A stretch of DNA of 64,000 bases from Bryobacterales bacterium (GTDB lineage: Bacteria > Acidobacteriota > Terriglobia > Bryobacterales > Bryobacteraceae), in NCBI GenBank assembly GCA_003170295.1, contig PNAJ01000143.1, positions 62,001-126,000 of the forward strand, written 5' to 3'. The position numbers were made by a program, and so were the translations under genes. Below, piece after piece: positions 41,331 through 50,564 of this stretch. Every line of letters begins with the position of its first letter. The first letter of the stretch is position 1. The notes under the pieces were generated by a model. That model made no database searches. It was not told where the DNA came from and saw nothing but the letters and a program-made list of their open reading frames with translations.

Positions 41331-42489
41331 TTAGGGAGTCGCTTTCACCCAATCCTCGTCCATCTGGATATGCTTGATGGCTTTTCCTTCCGGCATGAAG
41401 TAGCTATACGTGACGTGAATCGTCCCGTCCTTGGCCTGAATTACGGACGGATAGTGATATTGGTTGGTAACTTTTCGGGAAGGGTCTCCTTCCAGATGCC
41501 GGCGCCATTTCCACGAAATCCCTTCATCATCGGAGATCGAGGCGACCAGTGAATAGCGGCCTTGTTCCAGGTCGTTATAGACCATCAACCAATCGCCGTT
41601 GCGAAGAACGATCGCCTCAAGACTGGTGCCAGGGTTCAGAATTTCCGTGTCCACGGCGGCAGTCCACGATACACCGGCATCTTTCGAGTAGCTAATATGC
41701 GCGCGCTTCGGAGGTGGACCGTTATCGCGAAGATAGGCCACCAAGGTGCCGTCCTTCTTGCGCACCACCGAGGGCTGAATACAACCGTAGCCGACGATCG
41801 GCTGACTCGAGGTCCAGTTATACTCCGTCGTCGCTGATCGCCATGATCCCGAACGAATACCCGTCCGAGTACATCGGGACCAGTATCCGCCCGGACGCCA
41901 GTTGGATCGGATGCGTGCGCGTGAACCAGCCCATGCGGGAAAAGTACATGTCGCCGGCGTGCTCTATTATTTTCGTTGCATACTCACCCGTCCGGCCTTC
42001 TTTTCCTTTATCCTTCTCAAATACCTCGCGAGTCTTAGCTGCAATATCTTTGGGGATCAGAATAATATTGTCCTGATGCTCCCATTTAGGCGGTCCGGAA
42101 GCCTGCTGATAGTCGGTGGAGATGCGGTATTTCATCAGTGCAGTCTCCCACTGGTGAGCGATAATTACCGGCCATAGAAAAAACAACCGCTGCCGGGAAT
42201 CGATGAACATAGTGGGGTTGGTATCGGGAAACCCGAGAGTATCGGCCATGGTGAAGCGCTCGCTCCACTTGCCGGTGCGTTTACTCCAGCGCGCGCCTTC
42301 GATCTTGACATCGTCGGCCGTGCGCTCGCCGGATCCGTGAAACCAACAGACGAGAAGGTCGCCATTCGGCAACTCCACAACGGAGGAGGAATGGTTATGC
42401 CAGGTTTCGAGAGGGAAAATCAGTTCACCCTTATAGAGCGGAGCCGCAACAGCGGAGACCAAGGCGAGTATCAGCGGGAGTAGGCGCAT
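41331..42489 (-). pseudogene. Secreted sialidase-like BNR protein with a frameshift
   Basis: The first part (MRLLPLILALVSAVAAPLYK, then WHNHSSSVVELPNGDLLVCW) has a signal peptide and the start of a sialidase-type propeller, ending in a premature TAA after AISDDG at about 41818. The second part continues in another frame as WTSSQPIVGYGCIQPSVVRK, SYSKDAGVSWTAA, DDEGISWKWRRHL and runs to 41331. Splicing the frames gives one full protein of about 385 residues. One extra base or two missing bases near 41815-41825 explains it. Either a true pseudogene or a sequence error. Family members act on terminal sugar residues such as sialic acid. Confidence 0.8.
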
Positions 42490-42554
42490 AGTGGACGACA
42501 CTACTTTACTAAAATGTTGCCTCCCGCGAGCGCAGATGTTAACATCGGGTAACT

Positions 42555-42815
42555 ATGGCAACTGACCACATTCTGACCCTCCTGATAGCGGAGCGCGACA
42601 AACTTAACAAAGCTATCGATGCTCTCGGTGGCTCGGCCAAGCCGGCAGGTCGCCCCGCCAAGAGTCACGCGGCGCCTGCCGCCACCGCTCCTCGCGTTGC
42701 CGCCGCGCCGAAGAAGAAGAAGCGGAAGCCCCTGACAGCCGCCCAGAAAAAGGCTCATTCCGACCGTATGAAGGCGTTTTGGGCAGCCAGACGGAAGAAA
42801 CAAACGAAGGCTTAG
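42555..42815 (+). CDS. Small Lys/Ala-rich, histone-like basic protein (86 aa)
   Basis: The first 25 residues form a helix (HILTLLIAERDKLNKAIDAL), followed by an Ala/Pro/Lys-rich linker (PAATAPRVAAAPKKKKRKPL) and a basic C-terminal helix LTAAQKKAHSDRMKAFWAAR. This final block recurs in small bacterial proteins that probably bind nucleic acid. The tail resembles H1-like proteins. Charge and length suggest a DNA-associated structural or regulatory protein; no direct evidence. It is divergent from the sialidase-like pseudogene. Three hairpins follow it. Confidence 0.7.
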   Translation: MATDHILTLLIAERDKLNKAIDALGGSAKPAGRPAKSHAAPAATAPRVAAAPKKKKRKPLTAAQKKAHSDRMKAFWAARRKKQTKA

Positions 42816-42819
42816 AGTG

Positions 42820-42900
42820 GGCAGGGCTATGCCCCTGCCAAAAAGTGCGCGGCTCGTCTTACCGAGCCGCGACCACAGGGAGCGGAGCTTAGAGCTCCGC
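42820..42900. terminator. Three hairpins in a row between convergent genes
   Basis: In order: GGCAGGGCTATGCCCCTGCC (imperfect), then CGCGGCTCG and CGAGCCGCG (42848-42856 and 42863-42871, 9-bp perfect stem, 6-nt loop), then GCGGAGCT and AGCTCCGC (8-bp stem, 3-nt loop, ending 42900). They lie between the histone-like gene and the convergent TIGR03437 gene and could end transcription from both sides. They may also be a further intergenic repeat family. Confidence 0.6.
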
Positions 42901-42927
42901 TTAGTCAGAGGGCTTCACTAACCCGGT

Positions 42928-44859
42928 CTACTGGTAATTAGGGCTAATCGAAAAGCTCACGCCCACGATCATTGTGCCGTAGTCAAGCCCCGAGGCGGTG
43001 AAGGAGACCGGCGTGGCCTCGTTGGTGATCCCCAGTGTCCCGTTCCCCGACGGCAGTGCCAGCAGGACGTAGGAAGGAACCGTGAATGAGCCTGCGCTCG
43101 CCGGCGCGTAACAAACGAAGCTCGCTGACGCGGTGGAGGAGCTTGAGGTGCCGCCGATGTAGACGAACGAGCCCGACGCTCCGCCGGTCCAGGTTATGTT
43201 CTGTCCACTCGCCCGGGTGACCGTGGCGATGGAGCTATTGGTCCAGTTCAGCGGATTAGTGTAGGAGATCGACGAGGTGAAGGACCCCACATCCTTGCCG
43301 CCGGTGCCCGTGAATGTGAAGCTTCCGCCGGATGCCGGAATAAATCCGCTCGCGAGCTGCGCGATATAATCGCCCGCAAGCGTCGGTATCGTAGTCAGGG
43401 TCTGCGATCCCAGCGGCCCCGTGACGGTGATCGTCCCCGCGTCAAGGCCGGTTATCGTTGGTATCGTTATTGTTCCAATCGTCGCTTGGCTCGTGACCGA
43501 GCAACTCCCCACCGAGGTAATGCCGCTCACAGTGCTTGACGAAGTGGTCTGCACATTTTCAAAGATTGCGTCCGCCCCGCTGATCGTCTTTCCTGCGGAC
43601 GTCGACTGGATGAGGATCAGAACTCCGGAATTGTAGTTGGATTTACCCGTCAAGGTGCCGATCTGCGAGCCGTTGATGCCAGTGAGCGGATCGTTGCAGA
43701 CCCCGCCGCCAACGTTGATCGGCAGCGTGATAGTGTTGCTGACGATGCTTCCGTTGACCGCGACTACGGACACGCCGCAGCCGGTAGGAACGGAAGCGGG
43801 GACCGTCACGTTGATCTGATTCACCCCTGGATATCCTGCGCTACCCGCATAGAGGACGTTCGCTTGCACGCCTCCGATGTAAATCGTCGGCAGAGAGCTC
43901 GCCGCGTGAGGACTGGTGGTGAACACAATATCGCTATCTCCGGTGGCGCCCGCGCCCGATCCCCACAGAACGATGGTAGTCCCCGGAGCGATGGAGTTCG
44001 TGTAGTTGTAGAGGGCCCCCGTTGTTGCATTGGTCGCCACGCCAAGCCCGCTTCCGGATCCATAATACGTGTCGAGGCCCAACGCGCTCGGCACCACCAG
44101 GATACTGGCGGCGTTGCTCGTCGCGCTGTTGTACGTCACGGTCAGGGTCCCTGTTCCGATCGGCGTGTTCGCCGGAAGCACCGCCGCAATCTGTGTCGCG
44201 CCCGCATAGTAAATTCCCGGATGCACCGTCGTGCCATTGACCGTCACTGAGATGCTGGCCCCATTCAGCGTCAACGGAATTCCCGGCGAGGCGCTCGACT
44301 GGAGTGTCGCGCTGGATATGGGGATGCTGGCCAGATTGCTGCCCCTGATGATGAAAAGAGCACTCGGCGCGATGCCGTAGTTCGGCAAGCCGGGTGCAAT
44401 CAGGCCATAGTTATTCTGAATCTGTGTGATCGTCGTCGTCGTGCTGATGTAGGTTGTGTATTGGACGACCAGCGTCCCGCCGGAAACGCTAGTCACCAAC
44501 AGCTTGCCGAAGTTTCCGCCGTTCGTCTTGTACCCGACCACGCTATTTGCTGCGAGGCCTGTAATCGGACTCGAGGAGCCCAAACCGGAGAACTGCGACA
44601 GCAGGGCTGGGGTCAATGTGTTGTAACCCGTCATGCCCGAAAGGGCGGCGTTGCTGAACGCTATTGCGCTCCCCTGAGGCGTCAGCTTGGATCCGTCCCA
44701 CAGAAAATCCGCCCCCGAAGTCACAGTGGTTGCAGTATCCATGCTCACCGATGTGTTGGCGGATATCGACAGCTGCGTTCCACTGATATCGGCAAAAGCT
44801 GCTACGGGAAAAACTACAGAAACAAAGGCTACCGCGAAGCGGTTCCATACGTTCGACAT
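42928..44859 (-). CDS. Secreted TIGR03437 surface protein, Ser/Thr/Gly-rich (643 aa)
   Basis: Start 44859 is fixed by AGGAGG 7 nt upstream; a signal peptide follows (NRFAVAFVSVVFPVAAFA). The central part holds two tandem TIGR03437 units (SALFIIRGSNLASIPISSAT, GTTVHPGIYYAGATQIAAVL, IVLWGSGAGATGDSDIVF, VLYAGSAGYPGVNQINVTVP). The last 250 residues are rich in Ser, Thr and Gly (VSGITSVGSCSVTSQATIGT) with strand-like repeats. These are typical of large acidobacterial cell-surface proteins. Function unknown; adhesion or polymer binding would fit. Confidence 0.85.
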   Translation of the reverse strand: MSNVWNRFAVAFVSVVFPVAAFADISGTQLSISANTSVSMDTATTVTSGADFLWDGSKLTPQGSAIAFSNAALSGMTGYNTLTPALLSQFSGLGSSSPITGLAANSVVGYKTNGGNFGKLLVTSVSGGTLVVQYTTYISTTTTITQIQNNYGLIAPGLPNYGIAPSALFIIRGSNLASIPISSATLQSSASPGIPLTLNGASISVTVNGTTVHPGIYYAGATQIAAVLPANTPIGTGTLTVTYNSATSNAASILVVPSALGLDTYYGSGSGLGVATNATTGALYNYTNSIAPGTTIVLWGSGAGATGDSDIVFTTSPHAASSLPTIYIGGVQANVLYAGSAGYPGVNQINVTVPASVPTGCGVSVVAVNGSIVSNTITLPINVGGGVCNDPLTGINGSQIGTLTGKSNYNSGVLILIQSTSAGKTISGADAIFENVQTTSSSTVSGITSVGSCSVTSQATIGTITIPTITGLDAGTITVTGPLGSQTLTTIPTLAGDYIAQLASGFIPASGGSFTFTGTGGKDVGSFTSSISYTNPLNWTNSSIATVTRASGQNITWTGGASGSFVYIGGTSSSSTASASFVCYAPASAGSFTVPSYVLLALPSGNGTLGITNEATPVSFTASGLDYGTMIVGVSFSISPNYQ

Positions 44860-44951
44860 CTTAAATCCTCCTGGATAATTCCACACTACCTAACGCAATA
44901 TCTGTGATTCTTTCGGCTCATACGTTTCGCCGCCGGTCGCAGTTCCGCGTC

Positions 44952-44992
44952 CGCGTTGAACCGCCATGCGTGAGCATGCGGACAGACGCGAC
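44952..44992 (+). repeat. Family D repeat (copy D3)
   Basis: Reads CGCGTTGAACCGCCATGCGT then GAGCATGCGGACAGACGCGACC. The core ACCGCCATGC...GCATGCGG matches 19028-19051, and GCGGACAGAC matches 8846-8855 and 46726-46735. It lies between the starts of the TIGR03437 gene and the end of the M28 peptidase gene. Confidence 0.7.
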
Positions 44993-45014
44993 CGTTCCAA
45001 CCCAGTATCAGCCA

Positions 45015-46601
45015 TTAGTTGCCGCCCTCCGCGAACCGCCGGAAAAAGCTATTTTCATTCCACTTCGGCCGATCCCTCGCATTCGCCACTTTTGTGCCCA
45101 AATCGAGCAGAATCCGGTCGAATTGCGCCGCCGCGGCCGTGTCGACCGGCTGATTCAGATCGTCCGACGGCGCGTGATAGCGGTTTTGCAGCCAGTTTTT
45201 AGCCGTCGTCTCCTCGGGAGACCCGGTCTCGTATCCAAACTTGAATGCCAGCGACGGCACGCCCTGGCGAATAAAACTGTATTGATCGCTGCGGATGAAC
45301 AAATTGCGGTCCGGCTCCTTGTCAGCCTGTACCACGATCCCGGCCTTCTGGCATATGCCTCGAATATCGTCGCCCAGCGTCGATTCCGCGAGCCCTTGCA
45401 CTTCCAGATATTTCAGTGGAAACAGCGGCAGAAACATATCCATATTAATGTCGGCGACGATATTCTCCTTGGGCACGGTCGGATTCACCGAAAAATACCG
45501 CGACCCCAGCAGCCCCTTTTCCTCGCCCGTCACCGTCAGGAACACTACGCTGCGCTTCAGCTTCGACTTCTTCAGCATGTTCGCGATCTCGATCAGTGAC
45601 GCAACGCCTGACGCATCGTCCATGGCGCCATTGTATATCTTATCTCCGTTAATCGGCTCCCCGATTCCCACATGATCCAGATGCGCGCTGAACACCACGT
45701 ATTCGCTCTTCAATTTCGGATCGTTGCCCGCCAGCACGCCGATGACGTTCTGCGATTCCGCCTGCGAATGTTTGATCGCGACCTTCGCGCGGAAATTTAA
45801 ATTCAGCGGAAATTTCGGCAGCGGCAGCCGGTTGTTCACCAGCTCCAGCAAGTTCTCAAGTGTCGTCCCGGAATCGCTCAAAATCTTGTCGGCATGCGCC
45901 GGATTCATGCGAGCGGTAAATTGCAACCCGTGAATCTCCTCAAACTTTGGATCCGCGATGCTCATCGTCGGCCCGAATCGCGCGAGTGTGGCGCGCGACC
46001 ACGGAATGTCCATCGACTTCGGATTCGGAATCTCGACCAATCCGACCGCGCCGGCCTTCTCCATCGCCTTCCATCGTTCCGGCCGCGACGAATAATGCGC
46101 GCGCAACGCACTGGGAATTGTTGGCGGACCACCAGTCATATAGACCAGAATTTTCCCCTTCAGATCGAGCCCCGCGAAATCGTCGTAATTCGCCTCCGGA
46201 ATCGCGAGCCCGTAGCCGACGAAAACCGCCGGCGCATCGACAGTGGGCGCAAGCCCGTCGCGCACCATCAGTACCGCATCCTCCCCCAGCTTCAGCGGCG
46301 TGGTCTTCCAGATATTCTTGACCTTCTTCGCGACCAGTAAGCTCGATTGCGGCTCGTCGATTTGGGTGACGTTAAACTTCACCGCCTGCATGTAGCCGGC
46401 AGTCCCCGCGGGCGCAAGCCCGGCGTTGTCGAATTGCTCCGCGACATAGAGCGCGGCGCGCTTGTGTCCTTCGCTACCAGTGTTGCGGCCTTCCATCTTG
46501 TCGTCGGCCAGGACCTGAATGTGCGACCACCAGCGCTGCCCTTCCTGCGCCAAATCAGCCGCGAATAACGTGCCTGCAATCAGAATCGGAATAAGCTTCA
46601 T
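45015..46601 (-). CDS. Secreted M28 family metallopeptidase with PA domain (528 aa)
   Basis: A signal peptide (MKLIPILIAGTLFAAD) is followed by a region with GTAGYMQAVKFNVTQID and a protease-associated insertion (about residues 120-270, PAVFVGYGLAIPEANYDDFA). The dinuclear zinc ligands are in VVFSAHLDHVG (about residue 303), GAMDDASGVASL, TGEEKGLLGSRYF, IVADINMDMF and NRYHAPSDD. Aminopeptidases and carboxypeptidases of this clan release amino acids outside the cytoplasm. The layout is that of long bacterial M28 proteins common in acidobacteria. Probable periplasmic location. Confidence 0.93.
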   Translation of the reverse strand: MKLIPILIAGTLFAADLAQEGQRWWSHIQVLADDKMEGRNTGSEGHKRAALYVAEQFDNAGLAPAGTAGYMQAVKFNVTQIDEPQSSLLVAKKVKNIWKTTPLKLGEDAVLMVRDGLAPTVDAPAVFVGYGLAIPEANYDDFAGLDLKGKILVYMTGGPPTIPSALRAHYSSRPERWKAMEKAGAVGLVEIPNPKSMDIPWSRATLARFGPTMSIADPKFEEIHGLQFTARMNPAHADKILSDSGTTLENLLELVNNRLPLPKFPLNLNFRAKVAIKHSQAESQNVIGVLAGNDPKLKSEYVVFSAHLDHVGIGEPINGDKIYNGAMDDASGVASLIEIANMLKKSKLKRSVVFLTVTGEEKGLLGSRYFSVNPTVPKENIVADINMDMFLPLFPLKYLEVQGLAESTLGDDIRGICQKAGIVVQADKEPDRNLFIRSDQYSFIRQGVPSLAFKFGYETGSPEETTAKNWLQNRYHAPSDDLNQPVDTAAAAQFDRILLDLGTKVANARDRPKWNENSFFRRFAEGGN

Positions 46602-46655
46602 CGTCCAGCCATTCTACCCCAGAGCCGGTACAACAAGGCATCTGCCGTGCAGCTT

Positions 46656-46700
46656 GTGGCGCGCGCACTCGTGCGTGCCGCGTCGACACTCGTGTCGCCG
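46656..46700 (+). repeat. Family C repeat (copy C2)
   Basis: Reads GTGGCGCGCGCACTCGTGCG then TGCCGCGTCGACACTCGTGTCGCCG. Hairpins: GCGCGCACTCGTGCGTGC and CGACACTCGTGTCG. A family D copy begins 6 nt after it, giving a mosaic. Confidence 0.8.
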
Positions 46701-46705
46701 CCCCG

Positions 46706-46738
46706 GAACCGCTCGCCGTCAGGGAGCGGACAGACGCC
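46706..46738 (+). repeat. Family D repeat (copy D4)
   Basis: Reads GGAACCGCTCGCCGTCAGGG then AGCGGACAGACGC. The segment CCGTCAGGGAGCGGACAGAC is identical to 8835-8854. It lies 24 nt before the start of the amidohydrolase-type gene aguB. Confidence 0.75.
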
Positions 46739-46761
46739 GTAATTTACGACAATGAAAGTTC

Positions 46762-47646
46762 ATGCCCGAAGAAAAGTTTCACATAGGCCTCGTGCAAATG
46801 AGCTGCGCGCTCGATCCCAACCAGAATCTCGCCAAAGCCGAGTGGAAGATCCGCGAGGCCGCCGCGCGTGGCGCGCAGATCGTCTGTCTTCAGGAATTAT
46901 TTCGCTCCCAATATTTCTGCCGCGAGGAGAATGCCGACTTGTTCGCGCTCGCCGAAGAAATCCCCGGCCCCTCCACCGCCTTCCTCGGCAAACTTGCGCG
47001 CGAGCTAGGCGTCGTCATCATCGCCTCGTTATTTGAGAAGCGCGCCGCCGGCCTCTATCACAACACCGCGGCTATTCTTGGCACCGATGGAAAAATCGAG
47101 GGGCTTTATCGCAAGATGCACATCCCCGACGATCCTCTGTACTTCGAAAAATATTATTTCACGCCCGGCGATCTCGGATTCTCGAATTTCGATACGCCCT
47201 TCGGACGCCTGGGCGTTCTCGTCTGCTGGGACCAGTGGTATCCGGAAGCCGCGCGCATCTCCGCGCTCGGCGGCGCGAATATTCTGTTCTATCCCACCGC
47301 CATCGGCTGGCATCCCGCCGAAAAAGAAGAGTACGGCGCAGCGCAGTTGGACGCCTGGCGAACCATCCAGCGCTCCCATGCGATCGCCAACGGTATTTAC
47401 GTCGCCGCCGTGAATCGCGTCGGCTATGAAGGTCCGCCCGAACACGGCCTCGAATTCTTCGGATCCTCTTTTGTAGCCGACCCGTTCGGACAAATCGTCG
47501 CCCAAGCCTCCACCGATAAAGAAGAGATCCTCGTTGTCGAATGCGACCCGCGCCGCTCCGATGAAGTGCGCCGCAATTGGCCCTTTCTCCGCGACCGCCG
47601 CATCGACGCCTATGCGCCCATCGTGAGTCGATGGCTTGGCAAATAG
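46762..47646 (+). CDS. aguB: N-carbamoylputrescine amidase
   Basis: Cleaves N-carbamoylputrescine to putrescine, CO2 and ammonia. The nitrilase triad is present: E in LQELFRSQYFC (about residue 45), K in YRKMHIPDDP (about 118) and C in VLVCWDQWYPEAAR (about 155). The IPDDPLYFEKYYFTPGD block and the C-terminal WPFLRDRRIDAY are typical of AguB rather than of generic amidases. Length is normal. The agmatine deiminase gene begins 11 nt after the stop, giving a complete two-step agmatine to putrescine route. Confidence 0.93.
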   Translation: MPEEKFHIGLVQMSCALDPNQNLAKAEWKIREAAARGAQIVCLQELFRSQYFCREENADLFALAEEIPGPSTAFLGKLARELGVVIIASLFEKRAAGLYHNTAAILGTDGKIEGLYRKMHIPDDPLYFEKYYFTPGDLGFSNFDTPFGRLGVLVCWDQWYPEAARISALGGANILFYPTAIGWHPAEKEEYGAAQLDAWRTIQRSHAIANGIYVAAVNRVGYEGPPEHGLEFFGSSFVADPFGQIVAQASTDKEEILVVECDPRRSDEVRRNWPFLRDRRIDAYAPIVSRWLGK

Positions 47647-47657
47647 GGGCTCGGAAA

Positions 47658-48674
47658 ATGACTCCGCGCGAAAACAAGTTTCGCATGCCCGCCGAATGGG
47701 AGCCGCATGAAGCCACCTGGCTCGCCTGGCCTCATGAGAAATCCGACTGGCCCGGAAAGTTCGCGCCCATTCCGTGGCTCTACGGCGAAATCGTCCGCCA
47801 CCTCGCCCGTGTCGAGCGCGTCCGTATTCTGGTCGACAACGCCGCCGCCGAGCGCTCCGTCCGCAAAATACTAAAGGCCTGCAACGCCGACCTAGCCGCC
47901 GTCGAGTTTTTTCATCACCCCACCAATCGAAGCTGGACCCGCGACTACTGTCCTCTGTTCGTCACCAATAAAACCGAGGTCGCGATCACCCATTGGCGCT
48001 TCAACGGCTGGGCGAAATACGACAACTACCAGTACGATTCGCAGGTCCCGCAATTTCTAGCGCTAAAACTCGCGATGGAGCGCTGGGCCCCGGACGTTGT
48101 TCTGGAAGGCGGCAGCATCGACGTGAATGGAGCGGGAAAACTGCTCACCACCGAGGAGTGTCTGCTCTCCGACGTGCAGTCCCGCAATCCCACTCTTTCC
48201 AGGAGCGATGTGGAGCGCGCCATGAAGGATTACCTCGGCATCCGCCAGGTGATCTGGCTGGGGCGGGGAATCGCGGGCGACGATACCCACGGCCATGTCG
48301 ACGATATCGCGCGCTTCACGTCCGTCGACACGGTGGCCGCCGTGATCGAGCCCAATAAATCCGACCCGAATCACGAGCCGCTCAAGGAAAATCTCGCGCG
48401 CCTCCAAGCTCGCGAAGACTTGCGCATCGCGACACTCCCCATGCCGGAGCCCATCTACTTCGCCGGCCAGCGTCTCCCCGCAAGCTACGCGAATTTCTAT
48501 ATCGCCAACGAAATCGTGCTCGTCCCCACCTTCGGCGATCCCAACGATCGCGTAGCCCTAAACAAGCTGGCGCACCTGTTCCCAGATAGAAAAATAATCG
48601 GAATCTACAGCCGGGATCTAGTGCTAGGCCTGGGAACGCTGCACTGCATGACGCAGCAACAGCCTAAAAAATGA
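47658..48674 (+). CDS. aguA: Agmatine deiminase
   Basis: Converts agmatine to N-carbamoylputrescine. The peptidylarginine-deiminase fold shows RMPAEWEPHEATWLAWP at the N-terminus, TRDYCPLFV, DVVLEGGSIDVNG, the catalytic DDTHGHVDD and the nucleophile cysteine in GTLHCMTQQQP (about residue 330). The substrate loop and the IYSRDLVLGLGTLHC end match PPAD-type agmatine deiminases. The start is 47658; the upstream open frame is part of the aguB coding region in another frame. Its last 11 bp overlap the 3' end of a convergent gene. With aguB it forms the putrescine operon. Confidence 0.95.
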   Translation: MTPRENKFRMPAEWEPHEATWLAWPHEKSDWPGKFAPIPWLYGEIVRHLARVERVRILVDNAAAERSVRKILKACNADLAAVEFFHHPTNRSWTRDYCPLFVTNKTEVAITHWRFNGWAKYDNYQYDSQVPQFLALKLAMERWAPDVVLEGGSIDVNGAGKLLTTEECLLSDVQSRNPTLSRSDVERAMKDYLGIRQVIWLGRGIAGDDTHGHVDDIARFTSVDTVAAVIEPNKSDPNHEPLKENLARLQAREDLRIATLPMPEPIYFAGQRLPASYANFYIANEIVLVPTFGDPNDRVALNKLAHLFPDRKIIGIYSRDLVLGLGTLHCMTQQQPKK

Positions 48675-50442
48675 AGCTCAGCCCGCCCCGCAGCGCACGA
48701 GGCGAATTGGTCAGTACCGCGCGCTGATCGTTCACGATCACCGGCAGATAACCCTGCGCCAGCAGGTTGCGAAGTTCCGCGGACGCCTCGAATCTTCCGA
48801 ACGACCCGAACATGCCCGGCAGGGCAGGCAGCGGCTGCCGGATGTACACGTTCCAGCCGGCCTCCTGATTCGATTGATCCGTCATCGACACATGCACCGG
48901 CATCAGCGCTCGAAAATCGGTCCATCCGTAACTCGTCACCACGCGCGTCCCCGTCGCCGCCAAAGTATGCGATACCCGAGCAGTCAGCCACGGCTTCTCC
49001 ACCGTCCGAATCGCCCCCCGCAAAGCCTGAGCATCCGCGGCGCTATTCAAGCCTGCCAGCAACGCTCCCGTGCGCCCCGCCGCCATCGACACATCGAAAT
49101 GATCCCCCAGCAATTGCGTCACCGCCGCCGAGTACCCCGTCCTCTGATAGCTGCCCGCGTTGAACACCTGGCTCGCCGACCCCAGCTCGGTCAGCGCATC
49201 GCTCAACGGAAGAAAATCCGCAGGCCCCGACAGCATGAATGCCGCATTCGATACCGACTCGCGATAAATTCCCGCCGAATACGTCCGGCTCCCCACCACA
49301 TGCTGATAGCTCGCCTCAAACGATTCCCGCCGCTCCACACGCGCATGCGCGTCGCTCATCGATACCCGAGGCGCCATCGCCAGCGCCGCCAAATCCCGGC
49401 TCAACGTGTCGGTCGATTCCACGTTCCGCGCCATCAGTTGACCCGGCTGCGTGCCGGAGCTGAACGCGAACCGCAAGGAGCTGTGCGGCCCCATATTGTA
49501 CGTCGCCCGCGCGAACGGACTCACATAATTCAAATGATCCAGGAACGACACCGACTCGTAGTTGAACCCGTATTCGAGGTGCAATCCGTCGATCAGTTCC
49601 AAGTGGTCGAACATCCCCAGAGACGCCGAGCGCAACGCCGGAGCCGAATCCCCGCGCCCCGGCAAATTCATCTGCCGCATCGATAACGTAATCTCCGGAT
49701 TCGATCCGCTGTCGCTCGATCGCGAAAACGTCGTGCGGAACCCCGCCGCGGGCACCGCCCCATTCATCCCATAGCCCAGGTTCCCGCTGAACTGCAGCCG
49801 CGACTTCCCGTAAATCGATGTCGCCAGCGCGAACGCAGTGCCCAGGTCCTGCGGACTCGTTCCGCTGAACGAATCGCCATCGCCCGCCGACACCTTCAGG
49901 ATTCCTTCCGTTTGAGAGAATATGTCCGAGAAGGGCCGCGAGCTGCTCACCTGGGAGCTACTGGAGGAGGCTGCGGGAAGGAACCGCAGAATCGCGCGGG
50001 TCGACGGCGAGGCTCGCAGCACCCATTTCCAGTCGTCGCCCATCAGCGTTCCGTGCGCGGCCGACCCTAGGATATCGACCGTGCTGAAAATTCCCGAAAG
50101 ATTGATTCGCAGCAGGTTTTCCGTCCCCGCCGCTACTGAGATGTTGCGCCTCATCGCTGGCACAAAGCTCGCGAGCGTCACACGAATCGAGTAAATGTCG
50201 GGATTCAGCGCCGCGAATCCGAAGCGGCCTTGTTCGTTGGTCAGCACCTGCCGGATCAGTTGCTCGTGGCGGTCGTAGAGCAGCACCTTCGCGCCCATTT
50301 CCGCAACGCCTGCAACACTTTTGACCTCACCCAGGATGCTGCCGGAGAGAGGCAGCGGGCCGCCAGCCTGTCCCAACGGTGCCAGACAAAAAACACCTAA
50401 TAAGGTACTACGCGTCCATGAATTAGTCCGCGTTCTAGTCAT
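48664..50442 (-). CDS. Secreted CarboxypepD_reg protein with beta-barrel-like C-terminus (592 aa)
   Basis: A signal peptide (residues 9-26, LLGVFCLAPLGQAGG) and an Ig-like regulatory domain (about 30-115, SILGEVKSVAGVAEMGAKVL and YSIRVTLASFVPAMRR) come first. The long remainder has regular antiparallel strands and ends in ALRGGLSFIF, an aromatic C-terminus expected of outer-membrane barrels. There is no recognisable TonB plug, so it resembles the plugless OmpA-like/TonB-receptor relatives seen in acidobacteria. Start 50442 is an ATG; a GTG at 50457 is also possible. Its 3' end overlaps aguA on the other strand. Confidence 0.72.
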   Translation of the reverse strand: MTRTRTNSWTRSTLLGVFCLAPLGQAGGPLPLSGSILGEVKSVAGVAEMGAKVLLYDRHEQLIRQVLTNEQGRFGFAALNPDIYSIRVTLASFVPAMRRNISVAAGTENLLRINLSGIFSTVDILGSAAHGTLMGDDWKWVLRASPSTRAILRFLPAASSSSSQVSSSRPFSDIFSQTEGILKVSAGDGDSFSGTSPQDLGTAFALATSIYGKSRLQFSGNLGYGMNGAVPAAGFRTTFSRSSDSGSNPEITLSMRQMNLPGRGDSAPALRSASLGMFDHLELIDGLHLEYGFNYESVSFLDHLNYVSPFARATYNMGPHSSLRFAFSSGTQPGQLMARNVESTDTLSRDLAALAMAPRVSMSDAHARVERRESFEASYQHVVGSRTYSAGIYRESVSNAAFMLSGPADFLPLSDALTELGSASQVFNAGSYQRTGYSAAVTQLLGDHFDVSMAAGRTGALLAGLNSAADAQALRGAIRTVEKPWLTARVSHTLAATGTRVVTSYGWTDFRALMPVHVSMTDQSNQEAGWNVYIRQPLPALPGMFGSFGRFEASAELRNLLAQGYLPVIVNDQRAVLTNSPRALRGGLSFIF

Positions 50443-50505
50443 GCCTGGCAAAAACACCCTCTTGCCGCCGCTGTCAAACTACCTAACGAGTCTAGTATAC
50501 CGCTT

Positions 50506-50546
50506 GTGGGGTGGCCAATTTTGGCGGCAGCCGCCTTTAAGGCGGC
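50506..50546 (+). repeat. Family B double-hairpin repeat (copy B2)
   Basis: Reads GTGGGGTGGCCAATTTTGGC then GGCAGCCGCCTTTAAGGCGGCT. It is flanked on the right by the stop codon of the GWxTD gene (18 nt) and on the left by the start of the CarboxypepD_reg gene. Confidence 0.8.
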
Positions 50547-50564
50547 TCCTCCGGCTCGTACCCA

